DNA from: an uncultured Clostridia bacterium
GTDB lineage: Bacteria; Bacillota; Clostridia; Christensenellales; Pumilibacteraceae
Reading direction: 5' to 3'
DNA: 5,640 nt
Assembly (NCBI GenBank): GCA_934247335.1
Contig: CAKQJJ010000109.1
Coordinates: forward strand, 1 to 5,640
How positions within the stretch are numbered: the first letter of the stretch is position 1; every line of letters starts with the position of its first letter. The position numbers and the translations under genes were made by a program. Shown in pieces: positions 1 to 5,096 of this stretch. Under the pieces are notes generated by a model, which worked only from the letters and a program-made list of their open reading frames with translations, was not told the DNA's origin and searched no databases.

Positions 1-31
1 CCCTGCACTCGCACAAATAAACCTAATTTAA

Positions 32-80
32 AGGCCCCTTTTCGCAAAGGGGGCTGGCACCGCAGGTGACTGGGGGATCG
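32..80. repeat. Structured repeat, G/C-rich hairpin plus TGGCA-hairpin-TGAC core
   Basis: CCCCTTT (35-41) pairs with AAAGGGG (46-52) around a TCGC loop. It is followed by TGGCA, a small hairpin CACC-GCA-GGTG (58-68), then TGAC and a third strand TGGGGGAT (71-78) that could compete for the same C-run. I recall similar elements (a stem, then TGGCA, hairpin, TGACTGAGGGAT) dispersed in gut Clostridia genomes; that is memory, not a search. There is no T-run after the stem, so it is not an ordinary terminator. It does not look protein-coding. Confidence 0.6.
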
Positions 81-90
81 TGTTTAATCA

Positions 91-109
91 CTTTTTTCAG
101 ACAAAAAAG
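91..109. other. Short A/T hairpin between the two repeats
   Basis: CTTTTTT (91-97) and AAAAAAG (103-109) are perfect 7-base complements around a CAGAC loop. It lies in the 42-base spacer between the two structured repeats. It is low in G+C and may be chance. It has no G/C stem, so it would be weak as a terminator. Confidence 0.25.
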
Positions 110-122
110 AAGATATTCATTT

Positions 123-177
123 AAAGCCTCTCACCTCGGGAGAGGTGGCACGGCTCTGCCGTGACGGAGAGGGCTTT
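123..177. repeat. Structured repeat, three-way-junction type with TGGCA-hairpin-TGAC core
   Basis: AAAGCCTCTC (123-132) pairs with GAGAGGGCTTT (167-177) with one bulged G, giving a closing stem. Inside it are ACCTC/GAGGT (133-137 with 142-146) and a perfect 6-bp hairpin CACGGC-TCT-GCCGTG (149-163). The first strand CCTCTC (127-132) can instead pair with GAGAGG at 140-145, so two folds compete. I recall this type (CTCTCACC...GAGAGGTGGCA...TGACGGAGAGGG) from Clostridia genomes; a genome-wide search would settle the copy number. Any open frame crossing it is a by-product of the repeat. Confidence 0.65.
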
Positions 178-452
178 TGTGGCGGGCGAACACAGCTTAT
201 TCCTACCATTCACTCATTTCCTCATTCAACCCCATATGGGAAACCTATGTTCTCCCGCAAATTTTTGTGCTTGACAAAAATACGGGGCGAGTATATAATA
301 AAAGCGACGTTACGTATGAAGAATTCGAGCGCTCGGTAAACGTCGGCGACGGCGCTACGGCGGCGGAAAAACTGAAAGATTACTCGCGGTGCGATATTTA
401 CGACGAAAACGCCGATCGGTATGTCTGCTATTACGAATGGCGCCGCAAATAA
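177..452 (+). CDS. Small hypothetical protein, probable C-terminal remnant of a gene
   Basis: The frame is open for 91 codons, but its only far-upstream start is a TTG at the very edge of the preceding repeat with no ribosome binding site. The first 25 or so residues do not read like protein. From about residue 28 on (VLDKNTGRVYNKSDV, then acidic helix-like sequence ending CYYEWRRK) it does. A GTG at 267 would give about 61 residues but also lacks a clear ribosome site. The most likely reading is the tail of a gene whose front was lost when the repeats or other DNA came in. A consensus promoter overlaps the frame at 271-299. I do not recognise the family. It could also be non-coding leader DNA for the genes that follow. 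Confidence 0.35.
   Translation: MWRANTAYSYHSLISSFNPIWETYVLPQIFVLDKNTGRVYNKSDVTYEEFERSVNVGDGATAAEKLKDYSRCDIYDENADRYVCYYEWRRK
271..299 (+). promoter_or_regulatory. Exact consensus sigma-A/sigma-70 promoter for the small-gene row
   Basis: TTGACA (271-276), a 17-base spacer and TATAAT (294-299) match the housekeeping promoter consensus at every position with optimal spacing. Transcription would start near 306 and run into the small genes from 493 on, with a leader of roughly 190 bases. There is no TG before the -10. The match is seen directly; activity is inferred. It lies within an open frame that is probably a gene remnant. Confidence 0.7.
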
Positions 453-492
453 CTAAGTCTAAGCCAAACGGAGCTTATTTGGAAAACCATTG

Positions 493-960
493 ATGAATTG
501 TTACAGAGTGACAAAATATAACCCGAAGTTCAGAGCGGACGGCAAATATACGGCGGACGACTGGACGAGCGTATCCGATATCGGCGGAGTTTTTTCCGGG
601 CAGGTATTAACCAAACAAAAATACGAACAAACCGAACGCCGTTATATCGATTTCGTCGAAACCGCGTTGCTGCTTTCGGGTATAAACGAGCTGAAAATAG
701 TTCAACTCGAAAAGTATAACGACGGTCTTGAATGGCGCGACGGGCAGAAAATAGATCTATCGCAAATCGCTTCGTTTATGCAAGATTGCCTGCGGGAAAA
801 ATGCTGGGCAAAATTAGAAGCCGACGACTTTTACGTGCATTTCGGATACGATTATTATATGTACGTCGGCACAGCCCTGAGTGAGCAAACGGTGGAACAA
901 ACGGGCAGTAAAATCGGATTATTCGTCGAAAAATTCGAGTCGCCGTATTGTGCAAAATAG
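493..960 (+). CDS. Conserved hypothetical cytosolic protein, immunity-gene-like
   Basis: This 155-residue protein begins MNCYRVTKYNP and has the feel of an uncharacterised Firmicutes family. Distinctive stretches are DWTSVSDIG near residues 23-31, a region around YIDFVETALLLSG, and FYVHFGYDYYMYVG in the C-terminal third. It has no signal peptide, membrane segment or catalytic motif that I can see. Acidic residues outnumber basic ones by about five. I chose the ATG at 493 over a TTG at 490. The ribosome site is poor: GGAG at 470-473 is far, and TTTGGA nearer is weak. It is the first complete gene downstream of the consensus promoter at 271-299. Small size and position in a row of unrelated small genes suggest an immunity or accessory protein, but no function is shown. 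Base composition (34 G+C in 60 at 541-600) matches the right-hand chromosomal genes. Confidence 0.75.
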   Translation: MNCYRVTKYNPKFRADGKYTADDWTSVSDIGGVFSGQVLTKQKYEQTERRYIDFVETALLLSGINELKIVQLEKYNDGLEWRDGQKIDLSQIASFMQDCLREKCWAKLEADDFYVHFGYDYYMYVGTALSEQTVEQTGSKIGLFVEKFESPYCAK

Positions 961-964
961 GACA

Positions 965-1013
965 AAACGGGGTAAGCAATCAAAATAAGTTTGCTTGACA
1001 AAAGAACCCGTTT
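965..1013 (+). other. Two-part intergenic stem-loop
   Basis: In the 84-base gap between two small genes, AAACGGG (965-971) is perfectly complementary to CCCGTTT (1007-1013). Inside that, AAGCAA (974-979) pairs with TTGCTT (991-996) around an 11-base loop. The internal loop is asymmetric (2 bases against 10). There is no T-run after it, so it is not a standard terminator. It could be an RNA-processing or stabilising element in the polycistronic message, or chance. Confidence 0.35.
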
Positions 1014-1034
1014 GCGGTTATCTCGAACCATAAT

Positions 1035-1040
1035 CGGAGG
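1035..1040 (+). promoter_or_regulatory. Ribosome binding site fixing the start at 1045
   Basis: CGGAGG sits four bases before the ATG at 1045. This short but usable spacing marks that ATG as the start. The in-frame TTG at 991 lies within the intergenic stem-loop and has no ribosome site. Confidence 0.7.
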
Positions 1041-1044
1041 GATT

Positions 1045-1368
1045 ATGAAAAAAATCAATATTGCTTACGATTACGAATTTGACGATATTGCGGATAAATT
1101 GACCGTTGCGGGCGAAGTGGATATAGTTTGCGTTCCCGATTATATTTGCGAAAATTTGGAGCAGAAGGTTCAGGAATTTTTCGATTGGACCGCTACTCCC
1201 GACAGCGGGTGCAGCAAAGAAATCAACGGAAAAGAGGTGTGCTGCGTTACCGCCGAGGATTTTGTCAGATGGATAAATCAAAATTATTCCGGTCTTGAAG
1301 ATCAGCCGGCTTTCATCGCGGAAAAATTTGCCGAATACGATCCGCAATACCCGACAGCGGAATTTTAG
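1045..1368 (+). CDS. Very acidic 107-residue hypothetical protein, immunity-like
   Basis: The protein starts MKKINIAYDYEFDDIADKL and ends PQYPTAEF. I count 23 Asp/Glu against 8 Lys/Arg, so it is strongly acidic, and it has five cysteines including a CC pair near residue 70. It has no signal peptide or membrane helix, so it is probably cytosolic. I cannot name the family. The start is the ATG behind CGGAGG. It lies 84 bases after the previous gene and 112 before the next, same strand, so it is probably co-transcribed. Such small acidic proteins are common among immunity proteins that cap basic nuclease toxins, which is an analogy rather than evidence. The frame continues for 25 protein-like codons after the TAG stop, so a longer ancestral C-terminus is possible. 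Confidence 0.75.
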   Translation: MKKINIAYDYEFDDIADKLTVAGEVDIVCVPDYICENLEQKVQEFFDWTATPDSGCSKEINGKEVCCVTAEDFVRWINQNYSGLEDQPAFIAEKFAEYDPQYPTAEF

Positions 1369-1464
1369 CAGCGGAAAGAGTTTGTCGATAAACTACGAAA
1401 CGGCGAACTGCGATTTAACGTTGCATATATCGTTTTTTCGACCTGAAAAGGGTGTTGTTTATTT

Positions 1465-1471
1465 GGAGGAG
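1465..1471 (+). promoter_or_regulatory. Ribosome binding site deciding a GTG start
   Basis: GGAGGAG lies nine bases upstream of the GTG at 1481. No ATG in that frame is near enough to compete, so this strong site supports GTG as the true start. Confidence 0.75.
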
Positions 1472-1480
1472 TTATAAAAA

Positions 1481-1891
1481 GTGGTAAAAAGGGCGTCTTT
1501 TTTTTGTAGTTTATATCTTGATTCGGATAAATTGTTTGACACTGAAAAATTGGATGAAATTTTCAACGTTAAGCGAAAGAATCACATAAAAAAGCAAGAC
1601 TATTCGTGGGGAATAGATAACGGCGGTTATAAAGATTATTTTTCTTTGAAAGAAGCCGCCGCCGATTTTTTTGAACAGATTAAAGGAAAAATCGACGATA
1701 TAAAAAACGTTTGCGGCTCTCTCGGGTTGGAGCGCCCGCTGATTATATTTGAAATAATAGTATACGACAACTGTTTCCCGGAGTTGTGTCTGGACGGCGA
1801 AGTTATGGACGTTATACACGCTTTAAACGCCGACGTTCATTTTAATATTTCAAACGAGGAAAGCAACGCAATAGCAAAACGGATAAATTGA
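1481..1891 (+). CDS. DUF4279-like protein
   Basis: This is a 136-residue soluble protein. The order of features fits what I remember of DUF4279: an N-terminal strand region (RASFFCSLYL), a YSWGI tryptophan strand at 41-45, a helix at about 55-70 that follows a gap (SLKEAAADFFEQIKGKI), a hydrophobic strand PLIIFEIIVY at 86-95, then FPELCLDGEV at 99-108 and a closing ALNADVHFNIS at 114-124. The last part matches the family's 'p.l.l..e.l..la.l.a.i.iDi' pattern. The family has no known activity to my knowledge and often sits among immunity-type genes. It starts at GTG with a strong ribosome site and ends 18 bases before the next start. The DNA is A+T-rich: 15 G+C in 60 at 1501-1560 and 20 in 60 at 1561-1620, unlike genes on either side. 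The assignment is by pattern memory; a profile search would decide. Confidence 0.75.
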   Translation: MVKRASFFCSLYLDSDKLFDTEKLDEIFNVKRKNHIKKQDYSWGIDNGGYKDYFSLKEAAADFFEQIKGKIDDIKNVCGSLGLERPLIIFEIIVYDNCFPELCLDGEVMDVIHALNADVHFNISNEESNAIAKRIN

Positions 1892-1892
1892 C

Positions 1893-1898
1893 AAGGAG
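1893..1898 (+). promoter_or_regulatory. Ribosome binding site favouring ATG 1910
   Basis: AAGGAG begins two bases after the upstream TGA stop. The in-frame TTG at 1901 is only two bases away, too close to be used. The ATG at 1910 is eleven bases away, slightly long but workable, so I place the start there. Confidence 0.6.
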
Positions 1899-1909
1899 TT
1901 TTGACCGGA

Positions 1910-2299
1910 ATGCTTGATATTAATTTGCAAATTTGTAAATTACTCGATGATGACGAGTATCGACAAAAAACCGAGGAGGCTTTTGCTAAGGGAGAATATT
2001 TTGATATTTTCGATAACAACAGGTTAAAAAGCCGTTATCCTTATATCGTTTCCGAAGAAAACTTTTTAGAAATAATGGACAGGGCTTACCGGTCGCCGCG
2101 GTTTAATGATATTTTTATGAATATCGAGCCTTTTATATTGAATAGCGAAAACGTGACCGATCTTGTGTTTGAACGTTTATTGACTTTTGCGAAAAACGGA
2201 AATGAATGGATTTATCCGGGGCTGTGTCACGCAAATTTATCGGAAGAAAAAAATGAAAAACTGAAAGCCCTCGGTTTGGACGAAAGCCTGTGGTATTAG
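1910..2299 (+). CDS. Small acidic hypothetical protein
   Basis: This 129-residue protein begins MLDINLQICKLLDDDEY and ends KLKALGLDESLWY. It appears mostly helical. I count 25 Asp/Glu against 15 Lys/Arg. It contains no cysteine-rich, signal, membrane or catalytic motif and I do not recognise the family. The start is the ATG at 1910; a TTG nine bases upstream would add three residues. It lies 18 bases after the DUF4279-like gene and 27 before the next, so the three are almost certainly co-transcribed. It shares the low G+C of its left neighbour (18 in 60 at 2101-2160), so the two may have arrived together. An immunity-type role is suggested only by size and context. Confidence 0.75.
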   Translation: MLDINLQICKLLDDDEYRQKTEEAFAKGEYFDIFDNNRLKSRYPYIVSEENFLEIMDRAYRSPRFNDIFMNIEPFILNSENVTDLVFERLLTFAKNGNEWIYPGLCHANLSEEKNEKLKALGLDESLWY

Positions 2300-2310
2300 A
2301 GAGTTGCAAA

Positions 2311-2319
2311 AAGGAGAAG
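2311..2319 (+). promoter_or_regulatory. Ribosome binding site deciding a GTG start
   Basis: AAGGAGAAG, with GGAG at 2313-2316, lies ten bases before the GTG at 2327 and supports this second GTG start in the row. Confidence 0.7.
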
Positions 2320-2326
2320 TTTAACC

Positions 2327-2890
2327 GTGTTTTATACTAACGGATATATCGTTAAAGAACCGACGGTAAATCGGGAATTTGCAGCGTGTCGTATCGAATA
2401 CAGAGGCTTGGAAAGCTATCGCAACTGGCCTTTAAGCGACAGAGAAGACTCCGACTCTAAACGCCTGACGACTTTACTTGAACAGCATTTCGACCAAAAT
2501 AACTACGTCGAAATTATTGCCGACGCAAACCTTTTGCAAGATTACGTAAATCATTGCGGAAAATCGGGGATAGAAGTCGTCGTTATGAAAATAATGACCG
2601 AAAAAAATACGGTTGTTGCCGATAAGGATTTGTCTGACATGGAAGTGCTGGGCTACGACTGTATAGCCGGCGACAGCGTTTCCTATCTTGCCGAAATATA
2701 TGTGGAAGGCGCGGACGAAATCGCGCTGTATAAAAAGACCAAAAAACTCGTCAATTCCAACGGTCTGTTTAACACCCGTAAAGAAGCCGACGACTTTATT
2801 GCAAAGAGGCACAAACTTATAGAGCGCGGGCTTAACTTAGAAGACTATCGGGAGGGCTTTCCCTCAAAATTAAGCCTGGTCCGCGTTTAG
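2327..2890 (+). CDS. Hypothetical protein of 187 residues, last gene of the small-gene row
   Basis: It starts MFYTNGYIVKEPTVNREFAA at a GTG with a good ribosome site. The N-terminal half alternates strand-like and helical segments (YVEIIADANLLQDYV, then GIEVVVMKIM). The C-terminal half contains VLGYDCIAGDSVSYLAEIYVEG and then NSNGLFNTRKEADDFIAKR, ending PSKLSLVRV. It has no signal peptide or membrane helix and no family I can name. The gap from the previous stop is 27 bases. Base composition returns to about half G+C (31 in 60 at 2641-2700), unlike its left neighbour. A GAGGG-CTTT-CCCTC hairpin (2852-2865) lies inside the 3' end of the gene. It faces the AraC gene convergently with a 60-base gap. 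Confidence 0.75.
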   Translation: MFYTNGYIVKEPTVNREFAACRIEYRGLESYRNWPLSDREDSDSKRLTTLLEQHFDQNNYVEIIADANLLQDYVNHCGKSGIEVVVMKIMTEKNTVVADKDLSDMEVLGYDCIAGDSVSYLAEIYVEGADEIALYKKTKKLVNSNGLFNTRKEADDFIAKRHKLIERGLNLEDYREGFPSKLSLVRV

Positions 2891-2925
2891 TTTTTTTCGG
2901 GAAAACGGTCTGCCTTAGCGGGAAT

Positions 2926-2940
2926 TTTTCGCAGCGAAAA
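2926..2940. terminator. Weak candidate terminator hairpin between convergent genes
   Basis: TTTTCGC and GCGAAAA form a symmetric hairpin around a single A (in practice a 3-base loop). It lies in the 60-base gap between the last small gene and the AraC gene, where a bidirectional terminator is expected. A T-run also follows the plus-strand stop directly (2891-2897), but without a G/C stem before it. The hairpin is low in G+C and has no T-run downstream on either strand, so this is a weak call. Confidence 0.25.
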
Positions 2941-2950
2941 GAAAAAACGG

Positions 2951-3829
2951 CTAATCGCGCGGCGCCGCTTTTTGTTCGGATTGCAGTACTTTGGGGGAGA
3001 CGCCGAAGTGATTTTTGAACGCTTTACTGAATGCGAAAGCGGACGAATAATTTAGCATTTCGGCTATTTCGCTTATTTTTTTGCGGTTTTCGAGTATCAG
3101 AATTTTTGCCGCTTCCAGTTTTTTCTCCCGGAAATATTCGCCGGGAGTTTTGCCTGTGGTGGAAGTGAAAACGTGCGACAGATAGCTGTAATTGTAGCCG
3201 AATTTTTCGCTCAGTTCGTAAAGCTCGGTCATGGAAAAAATATGCGAATCTATGTATCCGCTTATTTTCGCGCACAAAACCTGAGCGTTTCCGACGTTGG
3301 GCGTTTTTACCGAAAAACCGTTGAAATCGCGTATCACGTATATTATTATCTGCGTAAACAGCGCGTCGAGCAGTTTGTCCGACAGTTTTTCGTCGCCGGT
3401 AAATTCGTTTAGCGCGTAGCCGAGCAGCGTGGAAATCTTGTCGTCGCGAATGACGCGTTCGGTGGAGGAGCGGCACGACTGCGTTATAAGTTCGAGTTCG
3501 CGCTTTAAGTTTTCGTCGTGCGAAAAAAACGCGAAATAGTCGTATTCCAGCTTTTCGCCGTTGTCGGCAAGTATGTCGTGAATGTCCGCCGGGTACGACA
3601 GGTACACGTCGCCGGGCTTGACGCGGCACGGCACTCCGCCCGTGGTAATGGTTCCGCTGCCGCCGGTAACCACCGTAAGCTCGTACCACCCGACGTGCAG
3701 GTGCGGCCCTATTACTTCGTTTACTGCGCAATAGCGCCGCCCTATCTGAAACAGATCGGTGTCGCCCGCCTTTAAAACCGACATGCGGTAGTCACGGTCG
3801 AAATGATATATCGTCTTTACTTGCGGCAT
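2951..3829 (-). CDS. AraC-family transcriptional regulator with cupin sensor domain
   Basis: This 292-residue protein has a typical full-length layout. The N-terminal cupin-type ligand domain spans about residues 20-140, with HLHVGWYE at 43-50, a turn at GGSGTI (56-61), the VKPGDVYL motif (70-77) and PADIHDI (80-86). The C-terminal AraC DNA-binding domain spans about 185-285 and holds two helix-turn-helix units. The first is around MTELYELSEKFGYNYSYLSHVF (split here by the recognition helix starting near 214). The second ends with FSKAFKNHFGVSPK (267-280), the signature segment of the family. The ATG at 3829 has GAGG eight bases upstream. It is transcribed away from the oxidoreductase at 4035, a common arrangement in which the regulator responds to a sugar or related ligand and activates the divergent operon. 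The ligand cannot be read from sequence. Confidence 0.95.
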   Translation of the reverse strand: MPQVKTIYHFDRDYRMSVLKAGDTDLFQIGRRYCAVNEVIGPHLHVGWYELTVVTGGSGTITTGGVPCRVKPGDVYLSYPADIHDILADNGEKLEYDYFAFFSHDENLKRELELITQSCRSSTERVIRDDKISTLLGYALNEFTGDEKLSDKLLDALFTQIIIYVIRDFNGFSVKTPNVGNAQVLCAKISGYIDSHIFSMTELYELSEKFGYNYSYLSHVFTSTTGKTPGEYFREKKLEAAKILILENRKKISEIAEMLNYSSAFAFSKAFKNHFGVSPKVLQSEQKAAPRD

Positions 3830-3849
3830 AATAATTTCCTCTGCCTTTT

Positions 3850-3878
3850 ATTTTATCTCCGCAAAATCGCTTTGTCAA
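3850..3878 (-). promoter_or_regulatory. Near-consensus promoter of the AraC-family gene
   Basis: On the minus strand, TTGACA (3878-3873), a 17-base spacer and TAAAAT (3855-3850) match consensus at eleven of twelve positions. The start would be near 3843, only about 14 bases before the ATG, with the ribosome site at the very front of the message. Confidence 0.7.
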
Positions 3879-3887
3879 CAATTCGGC

Positions 3888-3924
3888 TATCGTTTTTCCG
3901 ATTTAACGGCACAAAAATTCGATA
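3888..3924. promoter_or_regulatory. Imperfect dyad between divergent promoters, possible operator
   Basis: TATCG, TTTTT and CCG (3888-3900) are mirrored by CGG, AAAAA and CGATA (3907-3924) around ATTTAA. There are 3- and 2-base insertions on the right side. It lies upstream of both divergent transcription starts, where an AraC-type regulator could bind. The asymmetry weakens the case. Confidence 0.3.
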
Positions 3925-3953
3925 AAACCAAAATATTGATATGTTTTTGACAA

Positions 3954-3965
3954 AATGCGGGCATT
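3954..3965. promoter_or_regulatory. Small inverted repeat touching the -35 of the oxidoreductase promoter
   Basis: AATGC-GG-GCATT is a perfect 5-bp dyad whose right arm shares two bases with the -35 box at 3964-3969. A regulator bound here could contact RNA polymerase. It is short, so chance is possible. Confidence 0.3.
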
Positions 3966-3992
3966 GACTTTTTCACAATACGGTTGTATCAT
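3964..3992 (+). promoter_or_regulatory. Promoter of the oxidoreductase operon
   Basis: TTGACT (3964-3969), a 17-base spacer and TATCAT (3987-3992) match consensus at ten of twelve positions. Transcription would start near 3999, giving a leader of about 36 bases with a strong ribosome site (GGGAGGT, 4020-4026). Confidence 0.65.
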
Positions 3993-4034
3993 ATCGGTGG
4001 AATTTAAATTATTCCCCAAGGGAGGTAACGAAAT

Positions 4035-5096
4035 ATGACTACAATAGCTGTCGTCGGATGCGGAAGAATTGCAAACGCGGCTCATTTCCCTGCATTTATG
4101 CAGATGGACAACGTGCGCATCAAGTACGCGTGCGACCTTATTAAAGAAAAAGCGGAGGCGGCGAAACGCGATTTCCCCAAAGTGGAACAGGTAATAACAG
4201 ACTACAACGTCGCGCTCAACGACCCGGAAGTGGAAGCGGTTTACGTTTTAACGCCCAACTACGCGCACTACACCGTAACCATGGACGCGCTTGAAGCGGG
4301 CAAACACGTGTTCTGCGAAAAGCCCATCACCGTAAACTATCCGCTGTCGGTGGAAATGGCAAACGAAGCCGAAAAACAGGGCAAAATGCTCAATATCGGC
4401 GTGTGCAACCGCTATCAGCGTTCGGTTGAAATGCTCCGTCAGCTTAACGACGAGGGCAAATTCGGCAACATTTACAGCGTTTACTGCTCGTTCCGCTCGT
4501 ACCGCAGTATACCCGGACTGGGCGGACCGTTCACCACGAAATCTCAGTCGGGCGGCGGCGTGCTTATCGACTGGGGTATTCATTTCCTCGATCTCATTCT
4601 GTACGTTCTGGGCGGAGCCAAGCTTAAAACGGTTACCTGCGACGCGTACAACGAACTCGCAAAGAATATGAAAGACTACAACTACGCCGGTCACAATATG
4701 TGGGCGGAAGACACCGCGGATATCGAACACGGCACCAACGACGTCGAAGAGTATATCACCGGCTACGTCAGAACCGACAAGGCAAGCATTTCCTTCAACG
4801 GCGCGTGGGCTCAGAACATCGACGCAAACGACATGTTCATCGACTTTATGGGCGATAAGGGCGGCGCAAGACTGTCCTACGGCGGAAAATTCACGTTCTA
4901 CGACGGCAAAACGCTTGAAACGATAAAGCCCGAGTACGATATTCCCAATATGTATCTGTGCGAAGACAAGGCGTTCATCGAAAGCATAAACACCGGTAAA
5001 AAGGACAAAAACAATATCGAAAACATTCTCGAAAGCATGAAACTGTTGCAGGCTCTGTACGATTCGAGCGATAAAAAAGAGGAAATAAAACTGTAA
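4035..5096 (+). CDS. Gfo/Idh/MocA-family NAD(P)-dependent oxidoreductase
   Basis: This 353-residue protein has the family's usual length and order. The N-terminal Rossmann fold starts IAVVGCGRIA (4-13), with G8, C9 and G10 forming the dinucleotide loop. D34 at the end of the second strand suggests NAD preference. The family EKP motif is at E95-K96-P97, with K96 the expected catalytic lysine. The C-terminal domain has GGGVLIDWGIHFLDL (173-187), with D179 and H183 at the usual active-site positions. The family oxidises or reduces sugars, inositols and amino sugars; the substrate is not readable here. ATG 4035 lies eight bases after GGGAGGT. The gene is divergent from an AraC-type regulator and overlaps the next gene by one base (TAATG), implying translational coupling. 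It is probably the first gene of a regulated catabolic operon. G+C is high (34 in 60 at 4261-4320). Confidence 0.95.
   Translation: MTTIAVVGCGRIANAAHFPAFMQMDNVRIKYACDLIKEKAEAAKRDFPKVEQVITDYNVALNDPEVEAVYVLTPNYAHYTVTMDALEAGKHVFCEKPITVNYPLSVEMANEAEKQGKMLNIGVCNRYQRSVEMLRQLNDEGKFGNIYSVYCSFRSYRSIPGLGGPFTTKSQSGGGVLIDWGIHFLDLILYVLGGAKLKTVTCDAYNELAKNMKDYNYAGHNMWAEDTADIEHGTNDVEEYITGYVRTDKASISFNGAWAQNIDANDMFIDFMGDKGGARLSYGGKFTFYDGKTLETIKPEYDIPNMYLCEDKAFIESINTGKKDKNNIENILESMKLLQALYDSSDKKEEIKL

Noticed and set aside
32..55. First repeat's stem as an intrinsic terminator of an upstream gene
   Set aside because: The stem is followed by G-rich sequence, not a T-run, and the whole unit matches a repeat design instead.
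145..339. Open frame of 64 codons starting in the second repeat
   Set aside because: Its start is part of the repeat stem, it has no ribosome site, and the protein is basic and low in plausibility. It overlaps the better frame at 177-452.
995..1034. TTGACA (995-1000) with CATAAT (1029-1034) as a second promoter for the row
   Set aside because: The spacing is 28 bases, far too long, and no good -10 lies 16-18 bases away.
1295..1477. Open frame of 60 codons overlapping the 3' end of the acidic protein gene and the following gap
   Set aside because: It has no ribosome site and sits in another frame over a good gene. Its tail translates the next gene's ribosome site.
2852..2897. GAGGG-CTTT-CCCTC hairpin plus the T-run after the last small gene as a terminator
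   Set aside because: The T-run starts 25 bases after the hairpin and the hairpin lies inside the coding sequence, so the two do not form an intrinsic terminator.
3024..3731. Long 235-codon frame on the minus strand within the AraC-family gene
   Set aside because: It is an arginine-rich shadow of the AraC reading frame, produced by high G+C. The AraC frame has clear cupin and helix-turn-helix motifs.
3947..3979. Second TTGACA (3947-3952) upstream of the oxidoreductase
   Set aside because: At 17 bases downstream there is only TTTTCA; CACAAT would need a 21-base spacer. The TTGACT/TATCAT pair is much better.
4248..4730. 160-codon minus-strand frame opposite the oxidoreductase
   Set aside because: It is an antisense shadow of a strongly supported dehydrogenase gene, with no ribosome site or recognisable motif.
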